A DNA stretch of 7,290 bases, from assembly GCA_934131055.1 (NCBI GenBank), contig CAKOZB010000070.1:1-7290 (forward strand). The letters are read 5' to 3'. A program made the position numbers and the translations under genes. Under the pieces are notes generated by a model, which saw only the letters and a list, made by a program, of their open reading frames with translations, searched no databases and had not been told where the DNA came from. Below are positions 1-5,455 of this stretch, piece after piece. Source of the DNA: an uncultured Clostridia bacterium. Its GTDB lineage: Bacteria; Bacillota; Clostridia; TANB77; CAG-508. Within the stretch, counting starts at the first letter, position 1, and each line of letters starts with the position of its first letter.

Positions 1-488
1 TCATAGATGGAAAAGATATTTATTCTTTAAATGATGATAATTTGGCTATATTTAGAAGGAGACAAATTGGTTTAATCTATCAATTTTACAATTTAATACC
101 AATATTGAATGTAAGAGAAAATATAACATTGCCATGTGACTTAGACGGACAAAAAGTTGATGAGAAAAGATTAGATGAGCTAATAAAAACATTAGGGTTA
201 GAAAAAAGAGAGAAGCACTTGCCAAACCAATTATCTGGAGGACAACAACAACGTGTATCAATAGGAAGAGCCATGATAAATAATCCAGCATTAATGCTAG
301 CCGACGAGCCAACAGGAAACCTAGATTCGAAGGCGAGTGATGAAATAATATCATTATTAAAATTATCAAACAAAAAGTTTAATCAGACTGTTGTAATAAT
401 TACTCACGACTTAGAAATAGCAAAGGAAGCAGAAAGAGTTATAACAATAGAAGATGGAAAGATAATAAAGGATGAGAGGAATATATAA
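1..488 (+). CDS. ABC transporter ATP-binding protein, MacB/LolD type (5' partial)
   Basis: This is the nucleotide-binding subunit of an ABC transporter working with the FtsX-family permease directly downstream. It hydrolyses ATP on the cytoplasmic face to drive the permease. About 161 residues are visible; family members are usually 220-255 residues, so the N-terminus with Walker A is missing. The reading frame is open to the left edge. An apparent start at 42 is a TTG lying between IDGKDIYSLND and the Q-loop, so it is an internal leucine codon. Visible motifs are the Q-loop (IYQFYNLIP, with Tyr where Phe is commoner), the signature LSGGQQQRV (231-257), Walker B LMLADEP followed by the D-loop TGNLDS, and the switch histidine in IITHD. 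The NLIP..NV.ENI pattern after the Q-loop is typical of the MacB/LolD/BceA group. The stop codon overlaps the permease ATG by one base. The substrate cannot be read from the sequence. Confidence 0.95.
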   Translation, partial: IDGKDIYSLNDDNLAIFRRRQIGLIYQFYNLIPILNVRENITLPCDLDGQKVDEKRLDELIKTLGLEKREKHLPNQLSGGQQQRVSIGRAMINNPALMLADEPTGNLDSKASDEIISLLKLSNKKFNQTVVIITHDLEIAKEAERVITIEDGKIIKDERNI

Positions 489-490
489 TG
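474..490 (+). promoter_or_regulatory. Ribosome binding site and coupled start of the permease
   Basis: GAGAGGA at 474-480 lies within the last codons of the ATPase gene, 7 bases before the permease ATG at 488. The ATPase stop TAA (486-488) shares its last A with that ATG. This layout indicates translational coupling and so roughly matched synthesis of the two transporter subunits. Confidence 0.8.
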
Positions 491-3154
491 AATGTTTTAA
501 ATAAGTTGACTAAGAAAAATTTATTGCTTAATAAGAAACGTACTGTTGTTACTATTATTGGAATTATGCTTTCTACTGCGCTGGTTTGTGCGGTTGCAGG
601 ACTGGTTACGAGTGCACAGCAGACTTTTGTAAATCTTATTAAGAATACTGATGGTGATTATCATATTTCATTTTCTAATGTGCCACAGGAACAACAGAAG
701 TATATTATACAAAACAATGCTGTTGATAGTTATTATGTTACAAAAGAGCTTGGATACAGCAAGTTTGAAAGTATTCAAAATGAGGATAAACCATATATTT
801 ATGTGGTTGCTATGAATGAAAATGCTTTCGAAAAAGGTGCATATAAATTGATAGAAGGTCGAATGGCTCAAAATGAGAATGAAATTGTTATTCCGCAACA
901 TTTAATTGATAATGGTAGAGTAAAGATTAATGTTGGAGACAAGATTACTTTAAATGTTGGAACAAGAGAGCTAATGGACGGCAGTAAGCTTAATCAAAAA
1001 AATCCATATCTTGCAAGTTCGTCAAAAGAATATATATATCAAGAGACTGGAAAAGCCGGAGACAACGAAGATTATAAGGAGCAAATTGTTGATGGACAGA
1101 CAAAAGAATATACTGTTGTTGGAATAATGAAAAGACTTAACGCAGGGCTCGAGCCGTATTCAGCACCAGGCTATACGGCAGTTACATATTCAAACGACGG
1201 TAAAAACGTTGGAAACGCAGAAAAAACAGTTTTGGCAAATACAAAATCTGCTACAACAATAGCCAACTTCTACGTGACTCTAAAAAATCCAAAAGAATAT
1301 GAAAATGTAAAGAATCAAATAAAAAACACAATAGAAGCTGAAACTAAGAATGAAATTGAAGTAGAAGTTAATGCAGATTTATTAAGGTTCGAAGGAGTTC
1401 TTAGTGAGAGCACATTAGGAGTTCTATATGGAATTGCAAGTGTTATTATAGTAATAATTGTTGTAAGCAGTGTGTTTGTAATAAGAAACAGTTTCAGTAT
1501 TTCAGTATCTGAAAAAACAAAACAATACGGAATGCTGGCATCTGTTGGAGCAACTAAAAAACAAATAAAAAGAAGTGTGTTATTAGAAGGATTATATATT
1601 GGTATAATTGCAATTCCACTTGGAATTTTATTAGGAATTGTCGCAATAATAATTTTATTATGGATAGTAAATTTATTAATTGGAAACATGATGGAAGGTA
1701 CAGAATTTGTGTATAATGTACCAGGAATGGCAATTTTAATTTCAGTAGTAATTTCTGGCATTACAATATTTTTATCATGCTTAATTCCTGCAATAAAAGC
1801 ATCTAAAATTCCACCAATCGAAGCAATACGTGGAACAGATGATATAAAAATAAAGGCTAGAAAAGTAAAAACATCAAAATTGACAAAAAAATTATTTGGA
1901 ATAGGCGGAGTAATTGCAAGCAAAAACTTAAAAAGAAATAGAAAAAAATACAGAACAACAGTTGTATCGCTAGTTGTAAGCATATCAATATTCATAGCAC
2001 TTTCATCATTCTTAACTTATGGACAGATGATTACAGGCTCATATTATACAGATTTAAACTATAACATAGCTGTAAATGGTGGAAATGAAGCATTATATGA
2101 AAAAATTGCGACATGGAGAGGAATAAATAGCTACAGTTATTCATACCAGACTAGTGCTGAGATAGACGTACAAAAATATGGAACAGACTTTGCTAAAGAA
2201 GAATTAGAAAATAAGAAACAGATATATGAAGAAGACTTCCCAGAAGATGTTGGAAAATATGAGTATAACACTCTAGGTTTGACAATTGTTATGGTTAACA
2301 ATGACTACTTCAAGTCATATGTAAAAAGCCTTGGAATGAACGAGAAAGATTATTCAAATATAGCAATACTTGGAGACGACATGATACATTATCTAGGGCA
2401 AGGAAAATCTAAGATTGAGCATTATTTTAATGTTAAAGCTGGAGACTCAATGGAAGTTACTATGGATGATGAGCAAAAGCAAATTAAGATTTCTAAAATT
2501 ACAACAGAAAGACCAATGGGATATGAAAGCTGTTATACAGAGGGAGGCTACTTATTTGTATCTGAGGACTATCCAATAGTTACTAAAGATAAGAGTGAAT
2601 TAAATAGTGGAAACCTATGCATAGATGCACAAAAACCATCAGAAATAGAAAACAAGCTAACAGACCTTAAAAAAGAAGGCGAAGACTTTGAAGATATAAT
2701 GATAACAAATTTAGCTGAGTATGCAGATCAAGAAAAAAGAATAATAATACTCGTATCAATATTCTTATATGGCTTCATAGCTGTAATCACACTAATTGGT
2801 GTAACTAACATATTCAACACAATAACAACAAACATGATACTACGCTCAAAAGAATTTGCAAACCTAAAATCAATAGGAATGACAACAAAAGAATTTAACA
2901 AAATGATAAAATTAGAGAGCATAATGTATGGAACGAAATCATTATTAATTGGAATTCCAATAGGACTTTTTGGCTCGTATGAAGTATTCAAATCATTTAC
3001 AAATTCGATAGACTTTGGATTTATAGTGCCATGGCAAGCAATAATAATTTCTGTAATATTTGTATTTATAATAGTAGGTTTAACAATGAAATACTCACTA
3101 AACAAAATAAACAAACAAAATATTATAGAAACAATAAGACAAGACAATATATAA
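488..3154 (+). CDS. FtsX-family ABC transporter permease, two-domain
   Basis: This is the 888-residue membrane subunit partnering the upstream ATPase. Two FtsX-type units are fused in tandem. Unit 1 has a helix at about 18-42, a large extracytoplasmic domain at about 45-308, and helices at about 312-333, 367-397 and 412-436. Unit 2 has a helix at about 489-511, a second extracytoplasmic domain at about 515-750, and helices at about 752-777, 812-835 and 848-868. This makes 8 helices rather than the 10 of BceB. The conserved coupling segment appears twice, as EKTKQYGMLASVGATKKQ (342-359) and RSKEFANLKSIGMTTKEF (786-803). Each unit ends in an IEAIRG / IETIRQ-like tail. The start ATG has a GAGAGGA site at 474-480. 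Such mechanotransmission permeases commonly export or detoxify peptides, or act on the envelope; the substrate here is unknown. Codon choice is uneven along the gene (see findings). Confidence 0.93.
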   Translation: MNVLNKLTKKNLLLNKKRTVVTIIGIMLSTALVCAVAGLVTSAQQTFVNLIKNTDGDYHISFSNVPQEQQKYIIQNNAVDSYYVTKELGYSKFESIQNEDKPYIYVVAMNENAFEKGAYKLIEGRMAQNENEIVIPQHLIDNGRVKINVGDKITLNVGTRELMDGSKLNQKNPYLASSSKEYIYQETGKAGDNEDYKEQIVDGQTKEYTVVGIMKRLNAGLEPYSAPGYTAVTYSNDGKNVGNAEKTVLANTKSATTIANFYVTLKNPKEYENVKNQIKNTIEAETKNEIEVEVNADLLRFEGVLSESTLGVLYGIASVIIVIIVVSSVFVIRNSFSISVSEKTKQYGMLASVGATKKQIKRSVLLEGLYIGIIAIPLGILLGIVAIIILLWIVNLLIGNMMEGTEFVYNVPGMAILISVVISGITIFLSCLIPAIKASKIPPIEAIRGTDDIKIKARKVKTSKLTKKLFGIGGVIASKNLKRNRKKYRTTVVSLVVSISIFIALSSFLTYGQMITGSYYTDLNYNIAVNGGNEALYEKIATWRGINSYSYSYQTSAEIDVQKYGTDFAKEELENKKQIYEEDFPEDVGKYEYNTLGLTIVMVNNDYFKSYVKSLGMNEKDYSNIAILGDDMIHYLGQGKSKIEHYFNVKAGDSMEVTMDDEQKQIKISKITTERPMGYESCYTEGGYLFVSEDYPIVTKDKSELNSGNLCIDAQKPSEIENKLTDLKKEGEDFEDIMITNLAEYADQEKRIIILVSIFLYGFIAVITLIGVTNIFNTITTNMILRSKEFANLKSIGMTTKEFNKMIKLESIMYGTKSLLIGIPIGLFGSYEVFKSFTNSIDFGFIVPWQAIIISVIFVFIIVGLTMKYSLNKINKQNIIETIRQDNI

Positions 3155-3184
3155 AATTATAAATATTAATAAGTTGTAACTAGC

Positions 3185-3220
3185 AAAAGACTGGATTATA
3201 ATTAATCTGGTCTTTTTGTT
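3185..3220 (+). terminator. Intrinsic terminator closing the ABC transporter operon
   Basis: AAAAGACTGGATT (3185-3197) pairs with AATCTGGTCTTTT (3204-3216) to give a 13-bp stem with two central G-T wobbles and a 6-base loop. The 3' arm runs into a T-rich stretch (TTTTTGTTT, 3213-3221). It lies 30 bases after the permease stop and before the next promoter, so it separates the transporter operon from the flippase unit. Confidence 0.85.
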
Positions 3221-3261
3221 TGAAAAAAATTTGTATAACTGATGCTATTCGTAGTTTAGTA

Positions 3262-3270
3262 TGATATAAT
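3262..3270 (+). promoter_or_regulatory. Extended -10 promoter for the leader ORF and flippase gene
   Basis: TGATATAAT at 3262-3270 is a perfect extended -10 element (TG, one base, TATAAT). No good -35 hexamer stands 16-18 bases upstream; TTGTAT at 3231-3236 is too far away. Extended -10 promoters often do without a -35. The predicted start of transcription, about 7 bases downstream (3277-3278), coincides with the 5' base of the hairpin at 3278-3308. Confidence 0.6.
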
Positions 3271-3277
3271 ATAATAA

Positions 3278-3308
3278 GTACATTTTGGGGACGGAGAAAA
3301 AAATGTAC
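3278..3308 (+). promoter_or_regulatory. 5'-terminal leader hairpin with ribosome binding site in the loop
   Basis: GTACATTTT (3278-3286) and AAAATGTAC (3300-3308) form a perfect 9-bp inverted repeat around a 13-base loop, GGGGACGGAGAAA. The loop holds the GGAG ribosome binding site of the leader ORF, and the 3' arm holds its ATG (3303-3305). If transcription starts at 3277-3278, the mRNA would begin with this stem-loop. It could modulate translation of the leader ORF or protect the 5' end. The loop also contains ACGGA, which fits the ANGGA core recognised by CsrA, but that is only a weak hint. Confidence 0.5.
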
Positions 3309-3362
3309 ATAATATTAAATTCGCCCACAAAAGGGTGTCCTTATTGGACAAAAGTCACTTAA
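3303..3362 (+). CDS. Putative 19-residue leader peptide ahead of the flippase gene
   Basis: The short ORF encodes MYIILNSPTKGCPYWTKVT. It has a GGAG at 3293-3296, 6 bases before its ATG. The TAA at 3360-3362 is the only stop between it and the flippase frame: both are in the same frame, and the flippase ATG at 3372 follows after three codons (Lys-Ser-Gln). The flippase ATG at 3372 has no clear ribosome binding site of its own, so re-initiation after this leader is possible. The peptide resembles no family I recognise with confidence. The segment GCPYWTK is reminiscent of a glutaredoxin CPYC motif, but the second cysteine is a tryptophan and nothing else fits. It may equally be a chance ORF. 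Confidence 0.4.
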   Translation: MYIILNSPTKGCPYWTKVT

Positions 3363-3372
3363 AAGTCACAAA
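3351..3372 (+). repeat. 11-base direct repeat spanning the leader stop codon
   Basis: AAAGTCACTTA (3351-3361) is followed immediately by AAAGTCACAAA (3362-3372). Nine of 11 bases are identical, with AAAGTCAC exact in both. The repeat places the leader TAA stop at the junction and ends on the first base of the flippase ATG. It could be a small tandem duplication or a paired binding site. Confidence 0.5.
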
Positions 3373-4481
3373 TGAATGATAAATTTAATACAGAAAATGA
3401 GGATAACATGGAAAAAGAGAAGAAAAGCAAAATAAAAAAGATATTAGTTAATTTAACAATATTTATATTACTTATAATTTTAACATTTTCATTAGTGTTG
3501 AAAGACCAAGATGTTTCGCAAATATTCAGTGTTGCTGCCAAGGTAAAAAAGCAATATATTTTATTTGCTGTGCTTGCAATGAGCATTTACATTTTAGGAG
3601 AAGCTGTAAATATTACGAGAATTTTGAAAGAACTTGGTGAAAAATCGAAGTTTATAAGTAATATTAGATACACATTAATTGGATTTTTCTTTAGTGCAAT
3701 AACTCCTGCTGCGAGCGGAGGACAGCCAATGGAGATATATTATATGCACAAGGATGATATTTCTGTTGCACATTCTACTTTAGCACTATTAATGCAGCTT
3801 TGCAGTTTGCAAATAGTTACAATAACAGTAGGAATTATAAGTGCTGTAATACATTTTGATGTACTAAAAAGTGGATTGATTTATTTATTAATACTTGGAA
3901 TTATATTGAATTCAAGTGCTTTAATGTTATTGATAATTGCGATTTTTTCAAAGAGACTTTCTAAAGGACTAATAAAATTTGTAGTAAAATTACTAAAATT
4001 CTTTAGAATTCCGAATGTTGAAAAGAAACAAGAGAAACTAGAAAAAGAATTAGAATCATATCAAACAAGTGCAAAATACATAAAAGAGCATAAAATATTA
4101 ATGTTAAAAACTGTGTTAACAACTGTTATACAAATGATAGCATATTACAGCGTGCCATATTGGATTTATTTGGCATTTGGATTAACAGAGCATAATATTT
4201 TCGAAATATTAACATTACAAGCTGTGCTATATGCCACGGTGTCCGGAATTCCATCGCCTGGGGCTGTTGGAGTAAGCGAGGGAGGATTTTTAGGAATATT
4301 TAGAAACGTATTCCCAGAGACAATAATTAGCAGTGCAATGCTTCTAACAAGAGGAGCAAATTTCTATTTATTTATTATAATAAGTGCAATAATCGTTATG
4401 ATAAGCACTTTTAGAGAGAAAAGAATCGAAAAAAGGCAAATAAAAGAAATTGAAATTGAAACAGAAGAAAATGAAAATTAA
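3372..4481 (+). CDS. Flippase-like integral membrane protein, UPF0104 / LPG-synthase TM family
   Basis: This is a 369-residue multi-pass membrane protein of the family covering YbhN and the N-terminal flippase half of MprF. The evidence is the family pattern SAITPAASGGQPMEIYYM (residues 108-125), the C-terminal SGIPSPGAVGVSEGGF (291-306), and about seven hydrophobic segments near 24-43, 62-82, 99-115, 133-163, 166-192, 243-268 and 319-345. It ends in a charged cytoplasmic tail (REKRIEKRQIKEIEIETEENEN split across 348-369). There is no C-terminal aminoacyl-transferase domain, so it cannot be a full MprF. Members are thought to move lipids or lipid-linked intermediates across the membrane; the substrate is unknown. 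The start is uncertain. ATG 3372 lacks a ribosome binding site and may depend on the leader ORF, while ATG 3408 (residue 13) has GAGGA at 3399-3403 with a short 4-base spacing and would give 357 residues. Confidence 0.88.
   Translation: MNDKFNTENEDNMEKEKKSKIKKILVNLTIFILLIILTFSLVLKDQDVSQIFSVAAKVKKQYILFAVLAMSIYILGEAVNITRILKELGEKSKFISNIRYTLIGFFFSAITPAASGGQPMEIYYMHKDDISVAHSTLALLMQLCSLQIVTITVGIISAVIHFDVLKSGLIYLLILGIILNSSALMLLIIAIFSKRLSKGLIKFVVKLLKFFRIPNVEKKQEKLEKELESYQTSAKYIKEHKILMLKTVLTTVIQMIAYYSVPYWIYLAFGLTEHNIFEILTLQAVLYATVSGIPSPGAVGVSEGGFLGIFRNVFPETIISSAMLLTRGANFYLFIIISAIIVMISTFREKRIEKRQIKEIEIETEENEN
3399..3410 (+). promoter_or_regulatory. Ribosome binding site supporting an alternative flippase start at 3408
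   Basis: GAGGA at 3399-3403 stands 4 bases before ATG 3408. The spacing is short but this is the only Shine-Dalgarno-like sequence near either candidate start. Residues 1-12 of the longer form are acidic and hydrophilic and add nothing to the first membrane segment, so either start gives a workable protein. Confidence 0.45.
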
Positions 4482-4482
4482 T

Positions 4483-4510
4483 GAACATAAGCTTTACATT
4501 CCCATATAAT
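4483..4510 (+). promoter_or_regulatory. Candidate sporulation (SigE-like) or SigA promoter for the hydrolase gene
   Basis: CATATAAT at 4503-4510 fits the SigE -10 consensus CATACAAT in 7 of 8 positions. GAACATA at 4483-4489, 13 bases upstream, is a partial match to the SigE -35. The same place can be read as SigA: TGAACA (4482-4487), a 17-base spacer, TATAAT (4505-4510). cwlJ and gerQ are SigE-controlled in B. subtilis, which favours the first reading. A caution is that the predicted transcript start (about 4516-4518) falls right on the ribosome binding site. Confidence 0.4.
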
Positions 4511-4533
4511 ATAAAAGAGGTGTAAAGCTTATG
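4486..4533 (+). promoter_or_regulatory. 13-bp inverted repeat enclosing the hydrolase start codon
   Basis: CATAAGCTTTACA (4486-4498) and TGTAAAGCTTATG (4521-4533) are perfect reverse complements separated by 22 bases. The ATG of the hydrolase (4531-4533) is the last triplet of the 3' arm. Its GAGGTG ribosome binding site (4517-4522) spans the loop and the first bases of that arm. There is no T tract after the 3' arm, so it is not an ordinary terminator of the flippase gene. In RNA read through from upstream it would bury the start codon; as DNA it could be an operator. Confidence 0.7.
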
Positions 4534-4977
4534 GCGTATTCGGAAAGAGAATTAATTGCAAGAATGATACAATGTGAAGCTGGCGGTGAAGGAGACAACG
4601 GAATGAAGGCCGTGGCAAGCGTTATAATGAATAGAGTAAATGTCCCAAACGGCGAATATGCAAGAATTTCGCAAGGGGGAAATATTAGAAACATATTATT
4701 TCAACAAGGACAATTTGACTGTGCAAGAGAAACTATACGTGGAAGCTATAACAGTCAAAACATATACAACATGACTCCGACAGATGTGCATTATAACATT
4801 GCAGATTGGGTGCTTTCTGGAAACAGGCTAAATGAGATAGATAATTGTTTGTGGTACTTAAATCCATTTAGACCAACGTGTGGAAGCACTTTCCCAGCAA
4901 ATGGCTCAGGAAGTTTGCATACAAGGTTAGGCAACCATTGCTTTTACAAGCCAACACCTCTATATAATAACACTTAA
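4531..4977 (+). CDS. cwlJ: Cell wall hydrolase SleB/CwlJ family, CwlJ-like spore cortex-lytic enzyme
   Basis: The 148-residue protein consists almost entirely of one Hydrolase_2 (SleB/CwlJ) domain. The N-terminal motif RMIQCEAGGEGDNGMKAVA (11-29) carries the expected catalytic glutamate, Glu16, followed by IMNRV. The C-terminal block has LWYLNP and RLGNHCFYKP, the usual family ending. There is no signal peptide and no peptidoglycan-binding domain. In these respects and in length it matches CwlJ (142 residues in B. subtilis) rather than exported SleB. CwlJ degrades muramic-delta-lactam cortex peptidoglycan during germination and depends on GerQ for its place in the coat; a GerQ-like gene follows. 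The start has GAGGTG at 4517-4522, about 8 bases upstream, inside an inverted repeat. The alternative is a vegetative hydrolase of the same fold, which the neighbouring gene makes less likely. Confidence 0.88.
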   Translation: MAYSERELIARMIQCEAGGEGDNGMKAVASVIMNRVNVPNGEYARISQGGNIRNILFQQGQFDCARETIRGSYNSQNIYNMTPTDVHYNIADWVLSGNRLNEIDNCLWYLNPFRPTCGSTFPANGSGSLHTRLGNHCFYKPTPLYNNT

Positions 4978-5035
4978 AAAGAGGTATTGTTGAAAGATTA
5001 TGTGGATTCAATTTTTTCAACTGACAAAAGTACCT
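4956..5035 (+). repeat. Nested inverted repeats between the hydrolase and gerQ genes
   Basis: ACCTCT (4956-4961, inside the end of the hydrolase gene) matches AGAGGT (4980-4985). AGGTA (4982-4986) pairs alternatively with TACCT (5031-5035), enclosing a GTTGAAA (4989-4995) / TTTCAAC (5015-5021) stem. The two foldings share the AGGT element and so exclude each other. The stems are short and AT-rich; a role in message processing or in partial termination between the two genes is only a possibility. Confidence 0.3.
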
Positions 5036-5052
5036 TGATGGAGGAATGGTAA

Positions 5053-5391
5053 ATGGAAAATAAAGAAATAGAAAATAGACAGTTGCTAAATCCAAACCAG
5101 CAAGATAATTGGCCAGAAACTTTGAAAAATCCAATATATACACCGGCATTTTTACGTGAACAAATAGGAAAATTGATGCGTGTTGAATTTTTAATTGGAA
5201 CAAATAATTTAGTTGATAGAATTGGTGTACTAGAAGATGTTGGAGCAAGCTATATTTTGCTTCGTTCATTTGAAAATGATAGTTTAGTTTATTGTGACAT
5301 ATATGCAATAAAATTTATCACAATATCAACAACAGGAATATATGCAAATTATCTGCAAATGGGCAACTATAATAGAAATACGTATTATTAA
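5053..5391 (+). CDS. gerQ: GerQ-like spore coat protein
   Basis: The 112-residue protein has a hydrophilic N-terminus (residues 1-30, rich in Asn, Gln and Glu), a conserved core, and a Tyr/Asn-rich tail (NYLQMGNYNRNTYY). The core runs from FLREQIGKLMRVEFLIGTNN (33-52) through GVLEDVGASYILLRS to CDIYAIKFITI (81-91). This corresponds to the GerQ core, in which a short Sm-like beta region presents a surface-to-ligand fold. GerQ in B. subtilis is longer (181 residues) because of an extended N-terminal region, and is a coat component cross-linked by transglutaminase and needed to hold CwlJ in the spore. Its position 75 bases after the CwlJ-like gene, on the same strand, supports the assignment strongly. 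The start has GGAGG at 5040-5044, 8 bases upstream. Another ATG at 5046 lies in a different frame and stops after five codons. My family call rests on motif memory and context. Confidence 0.75.
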   Translation: MENKEIENRQLLNPNQQDNWPETLKNPIYTPAFLREQIGKLMRVEFLIGTNNLVDRIGVLEDVGASYILLRSFENDSLVYCDIYAIKFITISTTGIYANYLQMGNYNRNTYY

Positions 5392-5398
5392 TAGTAGA

Positions 5399-5430
5399 GA
5401 AATAATTTATATTTTAATATAAGTTATTTC
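5399..5430 (+). terminator. AT-rich stem-loop after gerQ, possible weak terminator
   Basis: GAAATAATTTATAT (5399-5412) pairs with ATATAAGTTATTTC (5417-5430) across 14 positions, with one G-T wobble and a 4-base loop. It begins 8 bases after the gerQ stop and ends 26 bases before the response regulator ATG. There is almost no G-C content and no following T run, so termination would be weak. It may instead mark a boundary or an mRNA 3' end between the spore genes and the two-component genes. Confidence 0.35.
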
Positions 5431-5455
5431 CTAAAATTTATAAAAGGGGAAATGA

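Noticed and set aside
42..44. TTG as the start of the ATPase gene
   Set aside because: The frame is open to the left edge and the preceding codons read IDGKDIYSLND, normal family sequence just before the Q-loop. A start here would remove Walker A.
1315..1995. 226-codon open frame on the minus strand inside the permease gene
   Set aside because: It lies opposite a well-supported membrane protein frame, has no recognisable motif, and its hydrophobicity mirrors the low-complexity AT-rich codons of the sense strand.
2728..3147. 139-codon open frame on the minus strand at the end of the permease gene
   Set aside because: It is antisense to a conserved FtsX domain and has no motif.
3303..3362. 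Remnant of a glutaredoxin gene (GCPYWTK)
   Set aside because: Only a handful of residues resemble the active site, the second cysteine is missing, and neither the fold before it nor the sequence after it matches; most likely coincidence.
3278..3371. A known metabolite riboswitch class in the flippase leader
   Set aside because: I could not match the conserved cores of preQ1, guanidine, T-box, SAM or cyclic-di-GMP elements; the short hairpins do not form a recognised aptamer.
4486..4533. Intrinsic terminator of the flippase gene
   Set aside because: The stem is long but is followed by ATGGCGTATTC, not a T run, and its 3' arm includes the next start codon.
4868..5308. 146-codon open frame on the minus strand across the end of the hydrolase gene and gerQ
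   Set aside because: It spans two supported genes and their spacer, has no family features, and is best explained as an antisense shadow.
5368..5373. TATAAT as the promoter of the response regulator
   Set aside because: It lies inside the gerQ coding region with no matching -35 at 16-18 bases, and such hexamers are frequent by chance at this base composition.
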